A stretch of 64,000 bases of DNA. It comes from Streptomyces antnestii. Its GTDB lineage: Bacteria > Actinomycetota > Actinomycetes > Streptomycetales > Streptomycetaceae. Each line of letters opens with the position of its first letter. Within the stretch, counting starts at the first letter, position 1. The notes under the pieces were generated by a model. It searched no databases and had not been told where the DNA came from. It saw nothing but the letters and a program-made list of their open reading frames with translations. This document shows positions 47,116 to 57,702 of the stretch, piece after piece. Location: the NCBI RefSeq assembly GCF_004005495.1, contig NZ_RZYA01000020.1, positions 99,588-163,587 of the forward strand, written 5' to 3'. A program made the position numbers and the translations under genes.

Positions 47116-48173
47116 GAACTCGCAACCTCTCGCAGTCGTTCGGCCGCCGTCTCCGGTGGCACATCGTTGATGAACACATTCATGCCGGATTCGGAACCTG
47201 CGAGAAACTTCAGCTTGCCGGAAGTGCGGCGGATGGTGAAAAGCTCGAGGTGGAGCGCGAAGTCGTCGCGCTGGACACCCGCGAACTCGTCCAGCGTGCC
47301 GAACGGCGCCTGGTGCCAGGCGGCGATGTACGGCGTCGGCGGCTCCCCGCTTCCGAAGATCCGGTCGAACCGCCTCAACAGTTCCAGATAAACCTGAGGG
47401 AACTCTGTGCGGGCCGCGTCGTCGAGCGCGAGCAGGTCCGGCACGCGGCGCCTCGGGTAGAGGTGCACCTCGTAGGGCCAGTGCGCCGCGTACGGCACGA
47501 AGGCCACCCAGTGGTCGCCCTCGATGACGACGCGTTCACCGGCGCGCTCCTCGGCGAGGACGTCGTCGAAGAGGTTGCGGCCCCCGGTCTGCTCCTTGTG
47601 TTCGGCGAGGGAGCGCAGCATGAGGGCGGTGCGGGGGGTGGTGAAGGGGTAGGCGTAGATCTGGCCGTGCGGGTGGCCGAGGGTGACGCCGATCTCGGCG
47701 CCGCGGTTCTCGAAGCAGAAGACCTGCTCGACGGAGGGCAGGTTCGACAGCTCGGCGGTGCGGTCCGTCCAGGCCTCCAGGACGAGGCCGGCCTGTTCCT
47801 CGGTGAGGCCGGCGAAGGACGCGTCGTGGTCGGAGGTGAAGCAGACGACCTCGCAACGCCCTGCGTCCCCGGCGAGCGAGGGGAAGCGGTTCTCGAAGAC
47901 GGCGACGTCGTACGAGGAGTCGGGGATCTCGCTGAGCCGGTCACCCTCGGACGGGCACAGGGGGCATTCGTCGGCCGGGGGGTGGTAGGTGCGGGCCTGC
48001 CGGTGGGAGGCGACGGCCACACAGTCGCCGAGGAGCGGGTCGCGGCGGATCTCGGAGGAGCTGGTCACGGGGTCGAGGGGACGCCGGTCCACCGCGTCGC
48101 GCACGACGTCGTCACGCGAGTCGTAGTAGATGAGCTCGCGACCGTCGGCGAGCCGGGTCGACGTCTTCTTCAC
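47112..48173 (-). CDS. galT: Galactose-1-phosphate uridylyltransferase
   Basis: 353 residues, HIT superfamily. The active-site HPHGQ lies in LGHPHGQIYAYPF; the N-terminal zinc-type site includes ECPLCPSE. It transfers UMP from UDP-glucose to galactose-1-phosphate. The GTG at 48173 has GAGGAG eight bases upstream. First gene of galTEK, transcribed from the promoter at 48222-48250. Confidence 0.97.
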   Translation of the reverse strand: MKKTSTRLADGRELIYYDSRDDVVRDAVDRRPLDPVTSSSEIRRDPLLGDCVAVASHRQARTYHPPADECPLCPSEGDRLSEIPDSSYDVAVFENRFPSLAGDAGRCEVVCFTSDHDASFAGLTEEQAGLVLEAWTDRTAELSNLPSVEQVFCFENRGAEIGVTLGHPHGQIYAYPFTTPRTALMLRSLAEHKEQTGGRNLFDDVLAEERAGERVVIEGDHWVAFVPYAAHWPYEVHLYPRRRVPDLLALDDAARTEFPQVYLELLRRFDRIFGSGEPPTPYIAAWHQAPFGTLDEFAGVQRDDFALHLELFTIRRTSGKLKFLAGSESGMNVFINDVPPETAAERLREVASS

Positions 48174-48221
48174 GTCCGATGCTCCTCATCCACTGAAATC
48201 CACTTGAACGAACAACCCAAC

Positions 48222-48250
48222 AGAATCAAACATAACAAAGCATGGGTCAA
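48222..48250 (-). promoter_or_regulatory. Predicted galTEK promoter with TGTT-rich operator region
   Basis: On the minus strand, -35 TTGACC (48245-48250) and -10 GATTCT (48222-48227) are spaced 17 bases apart. Around them lie repeated TGTT/GTTTGATT hexamers, as expected for the galactose-inducible galP1 region of Streptomyces. The motif AATCAAACA (plus strand, 48224-48232) recurs at 48331-48339 nearer the symporter gene, so a common regulator may bind both. Confidence 0.6.
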
Positions 48251-48356
48251 CGAGATGGTCAAGGCCGCGGCACGCATCCGTCGGTGTGTGGCGGGGCGTA
48301 ACGGGGGGTGCGGCGTGTCACTCGCATCACAATCAAACAAAGAACCTCAGCAGAAG

Positions 48357-48373
48357 TGTTCATTTATTGAACA
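48357..48373 (+). promoter_or_regulatory. Palindrome upstream of the symporter gene
   Basis: TGTTCATTTATTGAACA is a perfect 6-base inverted repeat with a 5-base spacer in unusually AT-rich sequence, 57 bases before the symporter start. Likely an operator. Confidence 0.5.
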
Positions 48374-48429
48374 TAGACGCGTAGGTTCCGGTCTGATCAG
48401 TTCAGTTCGCGCAACGAAGCGAGTTCTCC

Positions 48430-50112
48430 ATGCTGTCCCCCACACAAACCCTGGCCGCGGGGCTCCGGCTGCCCACCAACGGCCTCGACTACGCGATCCT
48501 GGCGATCTACTTCGCCGTCGTCCTCGGCATCGGATTCGCCGCCCGGCGCTCGGTCAGGACCAGCCTCGACTTCTTCCTCTCCGGCCGCTCCCTGCCCGCC
48601 TGGGTCACCGGTCTCGCGTTCGTCGCCGCCAACCTCGGCGCCACCGAGATCCTCGGCATGGCCGCGACCGGCGCGCAGTACGGCGTCGCGGTCGTCCACT
48701 GGTACTGGATCGGCGCCATCCCGGCGATGGTCTTCCTGGGCCTCGTGATGATGCCCTTCTACTACCGCTCCAAGGTGCGCTCGGTCCCCGAGTTCCTGCT
48801 CCAGCGGTTCGACAAGAGCGCCCACCTGCTGAGTTCCATACTCTTCGCCTTCGCGGCGATCCTGATCGCGGGCGTCAACCTGTACGCCCTGTCGATCGTC
48901 GTGGAGGCGCTGCTCGGCTGGCCGCAGTGGGTGGCGATCGTCGTCGCCGGCCTGTTCGTGCTCGCGTACATCACCATCGGCGGACTCTCTTCGGCGATCT
49001 ACAACGAGGTCCTCCAGTTCTTCGTGATCCTCGCCGCGCTCATCCCGATCTGCGTCATCGGCCTCAAGCGGGTCGGCGGCTGGGGCGGCATGACCGACTC
49101 CCTGGAGAGCGCGCACGGCCACAACTTCCTCTCGGCATGGGGCGGTACGGGCATCGGCGAGGCCAACCCGCTCGGCGCGAACTGGCTGACGATCATCCTC
49201 GGCCTCGGCTTCGTGCTCTCCTTCGGCTACTGGACGACGAACTTCGCCGAGGTGCAGCGCGCGCTGTCCGCGAAGAACCTGTCCGCCGCCCAGCGCACCC
49301 CGCTCATCGCCGCGTTCCCGAAGATGTTCATCGTCTTCCTGGTGATGATCCCGGGCCTGATCGCCGCCGTCCTCGTCCCGAAGATCGGCACCGCGGGCTC
49401 GGGCCTCACGTACAACGACGCGATCCCTTACCTGATGCAGGAGCTGCTGCCCAACGGCGTGCTCGGCATCGCGGTGACCGGTCTGCTCGCCGCGTTCATG
49501 GCGGGCATGGCGGCGAACGTGTCGTCCTTCAACACCGTGTTCACGTACGACATCTGGGCCAAGTACGTGAAGACCGACAAGCCCGACGCGTACTACCTGA
49601 AGTTCGGCCGGCTCATCACGGCCGTCGGTGTCCTCGCGTCGATCGGCACGGCGTTCATCGCCTCGTCGTTCTCGAACATCATGGGCTACCTCCAGACGCT
49701 GTTCTCCTTCTTCAACGTCCCGATGTTCGTCGTCTTCATCATCGGCATGTTCTGGAAGCGCGCCTCGATGAAGTCCGGTGTGTGGGGTCTGCTCGCGGGC
49801 ACCACGGCCGCGATGGTCAACTACTTCGTGATCTACAAGCAGGGCGTCATCGACATCCCCACCGACCAGGGCGCCAACTTCGTCTCCGCGATCGTCGGCT
49901 TCGTCGCCGGCGCCGTCGTCATGGTCGTCGTCACCCTCTTCACCGCGCCCAAGCCGGAGGCCGAGCTCGCGGGCCTCGTGTACGGGACGACCGCGCCGGG
50001 CCTGGAGGAGCCGCCCGCCGAGGGCGACGACGCCTGGTACCGCAAGCCGGCGCTGCTCGGCTGGGGCGCGATCGCGCTGGCCGCGCTGTGCTACGTCCCC
50101 TACTCCCTCTGA
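48430..50112 (+). CDS. SSS-family sodium/sugar symporter (SglT-like), probable galactose uptake
   Basis: 560 residues with about fourteen hydrophobic segments. Family features: FFLSGRSLPAWVTGLAFVAANLGATEILGMA in TM1-2, and GGLSSAIYNEVLQFF and WTTNFAEVQRALSAKN, typical of the SGLT/vSGLT sugar branch. Its position, divergent from galTEK, supports galactose (or glucose) as substrate; this is contextual. The ATG at 48430 begins MLSPTQTLAAG. A small membrane-protein gene follows after 18 bases. Confidence 0.9.
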   Translation: MLSPTQTLAAGLRLPTNGLDYAILAIYFAVVLGIGFAARRSVRTSLDFFLSGRSLPAWVTGLAFVAANLGATEILGMAATGAQYGVAVVHWYWIGAIPAMVFLGLVMMPFYYRSKVRSVPEFLLQRFDKSAHLLSSILFAFAAILIAGVNLYALSIVVEALLGWPQWVAIVVAGLFVLAYITIGGLSSAIYNEVLQFFVILAALIPICVIGLKRVGGWGGMTDSLESAHGHNFLSAWGGTGIGEANPLGANWLTIILGLGFVLSFGYWTTNFAEVQRALSAKNLSAAQRTPLIAAFPKMFIVFLVMIPGLIAAVLVPKIGTAGSGLTYNDAIPYLMQELLPNGVLGIAVTGLLAAFMAGMAANVSSFNTVFTYDIWAKYVKTDKPDAYYLKFGRLITAVGVLASIGTAFIASSFSNIMGYLQTLFSFFNVPMFVVFIIGMFWKRASMKSGVWGLLAGTTAAMVNYFVIYKQGVIDIPTDQGANFVSAIVGFVAGAVVMVVVTLFTAPKPEAELAGLVYGTTAPGLEEPPAEGDDAWYRKPALLGWGAIALAALCYVPYSL

Positions 50113-50130
50113 TCGGAGGCTCGACCCACC

Positions 50131-50412
50131 ATGTCTGAACTCTTGAACGAAGTCTCCGAGTTGGAGCGCAAGTCCGCGACCGCGGCACGCCTCTTCGACA
50201 TCCGGCGCATCATCGGCGGACTGTTCGTGCTGTACGGAGTCATCGTCACGATCGCCGGGATCACGGCGTCCGACGCGGACCTGAAGAAGGCCGAGAACAT
50301 CAACATCAACCTGTGGACGGGCCTCGGCATGCTTGCCCTGGGGCTGTTCTTCCTGGTGTGGCTGAAGCTGCGGCCTGCGGCGCCGCCGACGCCGGAGGTG
50401 GGCGAGGCGTAA
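50131..50412 (+). CDS. Small two-helix membrane protein beside the symporter
   Basis: 93 residues. Helices IIGGLFVLYGVIVTIAGI and WTGLGMLALGLFFLVWLKL are joined by a short loop (DADLKKAENININ). It follows the symporter gene by 18 bases and is likely co-transcribed; small accessory subunits of SSS transporters are common in actinobacteria. Its function is not known. Confidence 0.85.
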   Translation: MSELLNEVSELERKSATAARLFDIRRIIGGLFVLYGVIVTIAGITASDADLKKAENININLWTGLGMLALGLFFLVWLKLRPAAPPTPEVGEA

Positions 50413-50504
50413 GCCCTTGCCCTGGGCCGGAGTTCATCGCCGTGGTGCGGTGGATTCCGGCCCTTTTGACGTTCGGGGGGCTTCAGGCCGTGGAGCACTG
50501 CGGG

Positions 50505-50549
50505 TGCCTGGGGCTGGTCGCGCAGTTCCCCGCGCCCCTACGGGGCGCG
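50505..50549. repeat. Streptomyces intergenic repeat module with terminator hairpin
   Basis: Contains GGGGCTGGTCGCGCAG and CCCCGCGCCCC, a module widespread in Streptomyces intergenic DNA. It ends in the hairpin CGCGCCCC / GGGGCGCG (50531-50538 and 50542-50549, 3-base loop). It lies between convergent genes and probably terminates both. It shares elements with the palindrome at 41871-42016. Confidence 0.7.
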
Positions 50550-50552
50550 AGA

Positions 50553-51248
50553 CTACGGGGCGCCTGAATCCGGGGCTCCCCGTACCGGGCCCGCCCGGTC
50601 CAGCAATCCCGTGCGGGCCGCGAGTGCCGCCGCCTCCAGTCTCGAGCCGACGCCCAGCTTCATCAGGACCCGCTGTACGTGCGTGCGGGCCGTGCTCGGG
50701 GCGATGCCCATGCCGGCCGCGATCACCCGGGTGTCCTCGCCGTCCGCGACCCGCACCAGGACCTCGACCTCGCGCGGCGTCAGCATCTGGAGAAGCCGCT
50801 GCCCCTCGTCGTCGGGCTGGGCGGCGGGGTTGAGCAATTCACTGAAGGCTCCCTGCAGCAGCTGCGGCGCCACCGCCGCCTCCCCCGCGCGCGCCTTCAT
50901 CAGGGCCCGCTCGACCCCCTCGATCCGCTCGTCGTGCCGTACGTATCCGGACGCGCCGGCCGCGAACGCCGCCGCGATGCCGCGCGGTGACGGCACAGGC
51001 CCGAGGACCACCACCGCCACCTGCGGGCGCTCCCGCTTGATCCGCACGATCGGATCGAAGATGCCCGGCTGCGCGGGCGTCGACGTACCGATCAGACAGA
51101 CCTCGGGCGCCCGCGCGATGACCAGCTCGGCCGCCCCCGCGGCGGGCGCGGTCGCCGCGAGCACCCGGTGCCCGCGCAGCTTGAGGGCCGAGGCGAGTGC
51201 CTCTGCGAGCAGGCGGTGGTCGTCGACCACCATGAGCCGCACACCCAT
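50553..51248 (-). CDS. LuxR-type regulator with degenerate receiver domain
   Basis: 231 residues. The receiver-like domain opens MGVRLMVVDDHRLLAEAL with the acidic pair, but the phosphoacceptor strand reads PEVCLIGTSTPAQPG, with no Asp at the phosphorylation site. The LuxR HTH is intact: LTPREVEVLVRVADGEDTRV and RTHVQRVLMKLGVGS. It is probably a constitutive or ligand-controlled regulator rather than a classical response regulator. The ATG at 51248 has GGGGGAT upstream. No kinase is adjacent. Confidence 0.88.
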   Translation of the reverse strand: MGVRLMVVDDHRLLAEALASALKLRGHRVLAATAPAAGAAELVIARAPEVCLIGTSTPAQPGIFDPIVRIKRERPQVAVVVLGPVPSPRGIAAAFAAGASGYVRHDERIEGVERALMKARAGEAAVAPQLLQGAFSELLNPAAQPDDEGQRLLQMLTPREVEVLVRVADGEDTRVIAAGMGIAPSTARTHVQRVLMKLGVGSRLEAAALAARTGLLDRAGPVRGAPDSGAP

Positions 51249-51427
51249 AGAGCTATCCCCCACATCCCCCGGGGCCCTCCGGGACCCCGCAACCCCCACG
51301 GCCCGGAAAGCCCCCCGACTCCCCGTCCTCCTCCATCTCCGGGAAGCTACACGCTCGTTCGGCGTTGCGCTTCCCCTACCGGCGAGAAGGCGACCCGGAA
51401 TGCCGGAATCCCCGGAGGGCGGACAGG

Positions 51428-51466
51428 CCGACGGCCCCGCACCATGTCGTGGTGCGGGGCCGTCGG
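51428..51466 (-). terminator. Hairpin terminator after the PQQ-propeller operon
   Basis: Perfect 17-base inverted repeat (51428-51444 with 51450-51466), arms beginning CCGACGGCCCCGCACCA, 5-base loop. It lies 26 bases beyond the stop at 51492. No U-tract. Confidence 0.85.
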
Positions 51467-51491
51467 TGAACGCCCGGGAACAGCCGGGGAG

Positions 51492-53408
51492 TTACTGCGC
51501 GGCGAAGGCCACGGCCTCGAACTCCTTCTCGTCCGCCGAGTACGGCTTGGAGATGAGGTTCTTCGACATGACCAGGCGGCCGTTGGTGTAGAGCAGCTCG
51601 GACGACTTGGGGACCATGCTGCTGATGACGCTGGTCACGGACTCCGTCGCCGGAGTGACCAGGAGCGTCTTCTGCTGCAGCGACTTCGGGTCGATCGTGA
51701 CGATCTCGGCGCCCTTGTCGTAGGGGCCGTCCTTGTACGCCAGGATGTTCCCGCCGTCCATGCGGACCGGGAAGATCTCGTACTCGCCGCCGTCGACCCG
51801 GTCACCGGTCGGCTTGCCGGTCTGCAGCGAGAACGACACGATCTCGTTGGTCTGGCCGCTCGAGCCGCCGCCGTCGTGCTGGCGGGTCGGCATGTAGACG
51901 CGGTCGTTGCCGACCGTGATCGCCTTGCAGCCGTGGATCTCGCCGACCTCGCAGTCGAAGTCGTACTTGTCCTTCTCCAGCGAGATCTTGGTGCGCAGCC
52001 GGCCGGTCGCGTCGTCGAGCGAGAACAGGTCGGACATCTGGACCTCGTCGCCGGTGGCGATCACGAACGTGACCGGCTTGCTGGAGACGACGGAGATGAC
52101 GTTCACGGCGGCCGGGATCTTGTAGGTCCACTTCGGCTTGCCCGTCGCCGCGTCGAGGAGCTGGACCTCGTGCTTCTCGTCGCCGTAGTCACCGCACTTG
52201 CGGACCGCGACCAGCTGCTCGCCGCCGCGGTAGCCGACGTCCTCGCACGAGCCGGTCTGCGGCTGCCAGAGGATCTTGCCGGTCTTGATGTCGAAGGCCG
52301 CGCCGCCGTCGAAGCCGCCGCCGGCCGCCAGCGTGGAGCCGGTGATCGACAGCTCCTTGAACGGGATGTCACGCCCGCCGCTGCCGACGCTCTTCGTCCA
52401 CAGCTTCTTGCCGGTGTCGACGTTGAAGACCGTGATCTGGGTGCAGGGCTGGTACTCGTAGTCCTTGGGCTTGCGCGGGGCCGCCTCGCTGATGACCGCG
52501 CTCAGGCCGTCCTGGGTGACCTCGGGGGCGCCGCCGCACGTCTGGCCGGAGAGCGGGAGGGTCCACGACTTCTTGCCGGTCACCGCGCTGTAGCCGACGA
52601 TCTCGCCGACGCCCGCCTTGGCGTACGTCGTGTCGGTGAGCCAGGAGCCCTTGACGCTGAACACCTCGTCCTTGGGCACCTCGTGCTGGGGCAGCTGCAT
52701 GAGGACCTGGGCGCTGGTGTTCGCCGGGGCCTTCTCCTGGCTCTCGCCGCCGGAGGTGGTGCCGCCGGAGCCGCCCTTGTTCTCGCCACCGCCCTTGCCG
52801 CCGCCGCCCGTCGGGCCGGCGGAACTGGCATTCGTCTTGTCGCCGCCGGACGACGCGGAGTACCAGACGCCGCCGCCGATGATCAGGGCGACCGCGACGA
52901 CAGCGCCGATGATGATCATCATCTGGTTGCTGATCTTCTTGCCTGCGCCACCGCCCGCCGCCTGCATGGGCGTCGTGACGGGCGGCGGGTAGGCGCCGTA
53001 CTGCGGGGGCTGCTGGCCCGGGTAGCCGTAACCCTGCGGCGTCGGCTGGCCCTGAGGGGGCTGGCCCGGGTAGCCGTACTGGGGCGCCGGGGGCTGCGGC
53101 TGGCCGTAGCCCGGCTGACCCTGCGGCGGCGTGGGAGGCGCGGCCGGGGGCTGCGCCGGGGGCGGGGTCTGGGGTGCCTGCGGGTAGCCGTAACCGGGCT
53201 GCTGCGCGGGCGGCGTGGGCGCGCCGAAGCCACCGGGCGGCGGGGCCTGCGGAGCGCCGAAGCCTCCGGCCGGGGGCTCCTGGGGCGCGCCGAAGCCTGC
53301 GGCGGGCGGCGGGTCCTGGGGCTTGCCGAAACCGACGGGCGGGGGGTCCTGCGGCTTGCCGAAACCGTCCTGCGGCGGCTCGTTGGGCGGCTGGGGCGGC
53401 TGCGTCAT
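51492..53408 (-). CDS. Membrane-anchored PQQ-type beta-propeller protein (copy 1)
   Basis: 638 residues. The N-terminal ~145 are a Pro/Gln/Gly/Tyr-rich cytoplasmic region with repeated GFGxPQxPP and GYGYP units. A single membrane helix (MMIIIGAVVAVALIIGGGVW) follows, then a Ser/Gly linker and an extracellular beta-propeller with repeated W-type blades (AVTGKKSWTLPLSGQTCGG, VDTGKKLWTKSVG, IKTGKILWQPQTGS). PQQ_2-type propellers act as binding scaffolds; no enzyme motif is seen. It lies 103 bases downstream of a paralogue on the same strand, suggesting one operon and a tandem duplication. Confidence 0.87.
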   Translation of the reverse strand: MTQPPQPPNEPPQDGFGKPQDPPPVGFGKPQDPPPAAGFGAPQEPPAGGFGAPQAPPPGGFGAPTPPAQQPGYGYPQAPQTPPPAQPPAAPPTPPQGQPGYGQPQPPAPQYGYPGQPPQGQPTPQGYGYPGQQPPQYGAYPPPVTTPMQAAGGGAGKKISNQMMIIIGAVVAVALIIGGGVWYSASSGGDKTNASSAGPTGGGGKGGGENKGGSGGTTSGGESQEKAPANTSAQVLMQLPQHEVPKDEVFSVKGSWLTDTTYAKAGVGEIVGYSAVTGKKSWTLPLSGQTCGGAPEVTQDGLSAVISEAAPRKPKDYEYQPCTQITVFNVDTGKKLWTKSVGSGGRDIPFKELSITGSTLAAGGGFDGGAAFDIKTGKILWQPQTGSCEDVGYRGGEQLVAVRKCGDYGDEKHEVQLLDAATGKPKWTYKIPAAVNVISVVSSKPVTFVIATGDEVQMSDLFSLDDATGRLRTKISLEKDKYDFDCEVGEIHGCKAITVGNDRVYMPTRQHDGGGSSGQTNEIVSFSLQTGKPTGDRVDGGEYEIFPVRMDGGNILAYKDGPYDKGAEIVTIDPKSLQQKTLLVTPATESVTSVISSMVPKSSELLYTNGRLVMSKNLISKPYSADEKEFEAVAFAAQ

Positions 53409-53511
53409 GACGTCTTTACCTCGTGATACGGGAAGGAGGAGCGGGCGGCGGAGCGGTGGGCGGTCACGGCGTTCACGCCGTTCACTGGAGCCGGGGCGGT
53501 GGCGATGGCGG

Positions 53512-55329
53512 TCACTTGCCGTACGCCAGCATCAGCTTCTCCTGGCCCTTGGCGCTGCCCGAGAGCCGCGTCGTGGAGATGTAGAAGCGCCCGTCGACGT
53601 AGTCGATCGCCTTCGAGTAGAAGCCGTTCTCGATCTCGGCGGTTCCCGCCGGGTTCTGGAGAAGCGTCTTCGGCGTGTGCGCGCCCGCCGTCGCGAGGGA
53701 CACGACCCGGCCTCCGGCGTCGTAGGACGCGTTGACGTAGGCGATCACGGAGCCGTTCTCCGTCTTCAGCGGCAGCATGTTCTGCGCGACCGGCGACTTC
53801 ACGCGCCAGCGCTCCTTGCCGTTCTCCAGGCTGATCGCGACGACCTCGTTGGCGCTGCCGCTGGTGGCCTTGGTCGGCAGGTACAGGGTGTTGGTGTCGG
53901 CCGCGACACCGGTGCAGCCCTGGAGGTCACGGTCGAGGATGGCCCAGCCGCACTCGGGCGCGAAGTTCTCGTCGACCGAGACCTCGGAACGCACCGCGCT
54001 GCTGCCGTTCTTCAGCGTGGTGATGTTCCACTGCTTCTTGTCCTCGTTCGTGAGGTAGAGGACGACCGGCGCGACGGAGTAGGCGCGGGCGACCTTCCAG
54101 CCCTTGGGGAACGGCTTGGTCCACTTCGCCTCGCCCGTCGCCGGGTCGAGCTCCTGGACCTCGTCGTGCTCCTTGTCGGTGGAGGCACCGCAGGAGGAGA
54201 CGGCGAGGAGGCGCTCGCCGCCGGCGAACGCGCTGGGGAAGCAGGCGGCGCCGTACTTCTTCTTCTCGAAGAGCTGCTTGCCGTCCGTGGTGCTCAGGCC
54301 GACGCCGGACATCTGGCGGCCGACCATCAACGTGCTGCCCGCGTAGGTGAGTTCGACGCCGGTGCCGGTGCCGTCGAAGAGGGCCCCCTCACCGATCTTC
54401 CGCTCCCAGTCCTTCTTGCCGGTCTTCAGGTCGATCTGGATGACCTGGTTGCACTTGGCGCGGTCGGTGACGCCGCTCATGTACGCGACGGCGACCTTGT
54501 CGTCGGCCGACTTCTGCGGGCTGGCCCCACAGATCTTGTGCGGCAGCGTGATCGTCGGCCAGCTCGGCTTGCCGCCGACGATGTCGTACGCGACGACCTC
54601 GTTGTAGACCGCCTTCGCGGCGACCGTGCTGGTGATCCACATGCCGGGCGCGTCCGCGCCGTCGCCGGGAGCCTTGGGGGCCGTCTTGTACCAGAGGACC
54701 TTCGACTCGCCCGCCTGGCGGCCCGCGTTGAGGTCCTCCGTCCCGGCGTGCCCGTCACCGGAGCCGTCGCCCGGGTTGACCGGGGCCGAGCCGGTGGGCT
54801 TCGGGTCCTGGCTCTTGTCGGCGACCGGGTCCTTCTTCGGGTCGTCACCGCCGCCCACGACCGCCCAGACCACACCTCCGGCGATCACGACGACGGCCGC
54901 GGCGGCGGCCACGGCGATCCCGGCCCTGGTCTTGAAGAAGCCGGCGCCGCCACCGCCCGGGACCGCCGGGCCACCGGGGAACGGGGGCTGCTGCTGCGGG
55001 TAGCCGTACTGCGGCTGCGCGCCGTACGGACCGGGCTGCTGAGGCTGACCGTAGGGGCCGGGCTGCTGCGGAGGCTGACCATAGGGACCCGGCTGCTGCG
55101 GAGCCTGACCGTACGGACCCGGCTGCTGCTGCGGCTGCCCGTAGGGGCCGCCCTGCGGCGGCTGGCCGTACGGGCCGGGCTGCTGCGGGTAGCCGTATCC
55201 GGGCTGCGGGGCGCCGGCCGGCGGCTGAGCCGGTGGCTGCGGCGCGTTGCCCGGAGGCTGCGGCGGCTGCTGCGGATCCTGTGGTGCACCGAAGCCGCCT
55301 TGCGGCGGCTGATTGGGCGGCTGAGTCAT
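53512..55329 (-). CDS. Membrane-anchored PQQ-type beta-propeller protein (copy 2)
   Basis: 605 residues, same layout as the downstream paralogue. The N-terminus MTQPPNQPPQGGFGAPQDPQ continues into repeats of PGPYGQPPQ. One helix (IAVAAAAAVVVIAGGVVWAV) precedes an extracellular propeller with blades such as LKTGKKDWERKIG, PATGEAKWTKPF and LENGKERWRVKSP. Conserved Cys (KICGAS, AACFPSA, ECGWAI) may form disulfides. The ATG at 55329 follows GGGGGGAG. Function unknown; surface binding or signalling is inferred. Confidence 0.87.
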   Translation of the reverse strand: MTQPPNQPPQGGFGAPQDPQQPPQPPGNAPQPPAQPPAGAPQPGYGYPQQPGPYGQPPQGGPYGQPQQQPGPYGQAPQQPGPYGQPPQQPGPYGQPQQPGPYGAQPQYGYPQQQPPFPGGPAVPGGGGAGFFKTRAGIAVAAAAAVVVIAGGVVWAVVGGGDDPKKDPVADKSQDPKPTGSAPVNPGDGSGDGHAGTEDLNAGRQAGESKVLWYKTAPKAPGDGADAPGMWITSTVAAKAVYNEVVAYDIVGGKPSWPTITLPHKICGASPQKSADDKVAVAYMSGVTDRAKCNQVIQIDLKTGKKDWERKIGEGALFDGTGTGVELTYAGSTLMVGRQMSGVGLSTTDGKQLFEKKKYGAACFPSAFAGGERLLAVSSCGASTDKEHDEVQELDPATGEAKWTKPFPKGWKVARAYSVAPVVLYLTNEDKKQWNITTLKNGSSAVRSEVSVDENFAPECGWAILDRDLQGCTGVAADTNTLYLPTKATSGSANEVVAISLENGKERWRVKSPVAQNMLPLKTENGSVIAYVNASYDAGGRVVSLATAGAHTPKTLLQNPAGTAEIENGFYSKAIDYVDGRFYISTTRLSGSAKGQEKLMLAYGK

Positions 55330-55447
55330 CAGCGCTCCCCCCGTCTTCACTGATGTGTCTGCTCGCCTGGTCGATTTCCGGACGTTCTCTGGTCGTTCTC
55401 AGGCAATTCCCAGAGCGACCTTTCTATCACCCTGTGCAGTAGCACAT

Positions 55448-55488
55448 CGGGCCGGTCGCTCCCCTGTTCCCAAGGGAGGACCGGCCCG
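55448..55488 (-). terminator. Hairpin terminator after the ABC-F gene
   Basis: CGGGCCGGTC (55448-55457) and CTCCC pair with GGGAG and GACCGGCCCG (55479-55488), with a single bulged base. It lies 22 bases beyond the ABC-F stop at 55511. Confidence 0.78.
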
Positions 55489-55510
55489 TGATGGGTCCGT
55501 TACGGGAGCT

Positions 55511-57322
<1,812 letters not shown>

Positions 57323-57400
57323 TTCGCTCCTGACGAGGGGATGGATCAGTCTTCCAGGGTACGGCGCGGCAGCCGCCCCTTGCCGCCACCCCCGCACTCG

Positions 57401-57431
57401 ACGTACAGTTTCCTGTACGTACAGAATCCCG
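57401..57431 (+). promoter_or_regulatory. YefM operator cluster
   Basis: ACGTACAG (57401-57408) pairs with CTGTACGT (57413-57420). This overlaps the perfect palindrome CTGTACGTACAG (57413-57424), and a further CGTACAG half-site follows. Such TGTACA-type repeats are the usual targets of YefM and YefM-YoeB autorepression. The ribosome site GAGGAGG precedes the yefM ATG. Confidence 0.8.
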
Positions 57432-57450
57432 TACAGCCGAGGAGGCGATC

Positions 57451-57702
57451 ATGCGGACGATGACCTACACCGAGTCGCGAGCCAAATACGCCGAGACCCT
57501 CAGCGCGGTCGTCGACGACCGCGAAGAGGTCATAGTGACGCGCGCCGGACACGAGCCGGTGGTCATCGTGGCACTCGACGAGTACGAGTCCCTGAAGGAG
57601 ACCGCCTACCTCCTGCGGAGCCCCGAGAACGCCCGTCGCCTGCTGGCCTCGATCGATCGCCTTGAGAACGGCGGGGGCACGACACGGGAGCTCGCCGAGT
57701 GA
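57451..57702 (+). CDS. yefM: Phd/YefM-family antitoxin
   Basis: 83 residues. The N-terminal Phd/YefM DNA-binding fold is visible (TYTESRAKYAETLSAVVDDR, VIVTRAGHEPVVIVALDEYE), with a C-terminal toxin-neutralising tail (SPENARRLLASIDRLE). It binds and inhibits the YoeB toxin encoded immediately downstream and represses its own promoter through the palindromes at 57401-57431. Its stop codon overlaps the toxin start. Confidence 0.95.
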   Translation: MRTMTYTESRAKYAETLSAVVDDREEVIVTRAGHEPVVIVALDEYESLKETAYLLRSPENARRLLASIDRLENGGGTTRELAE

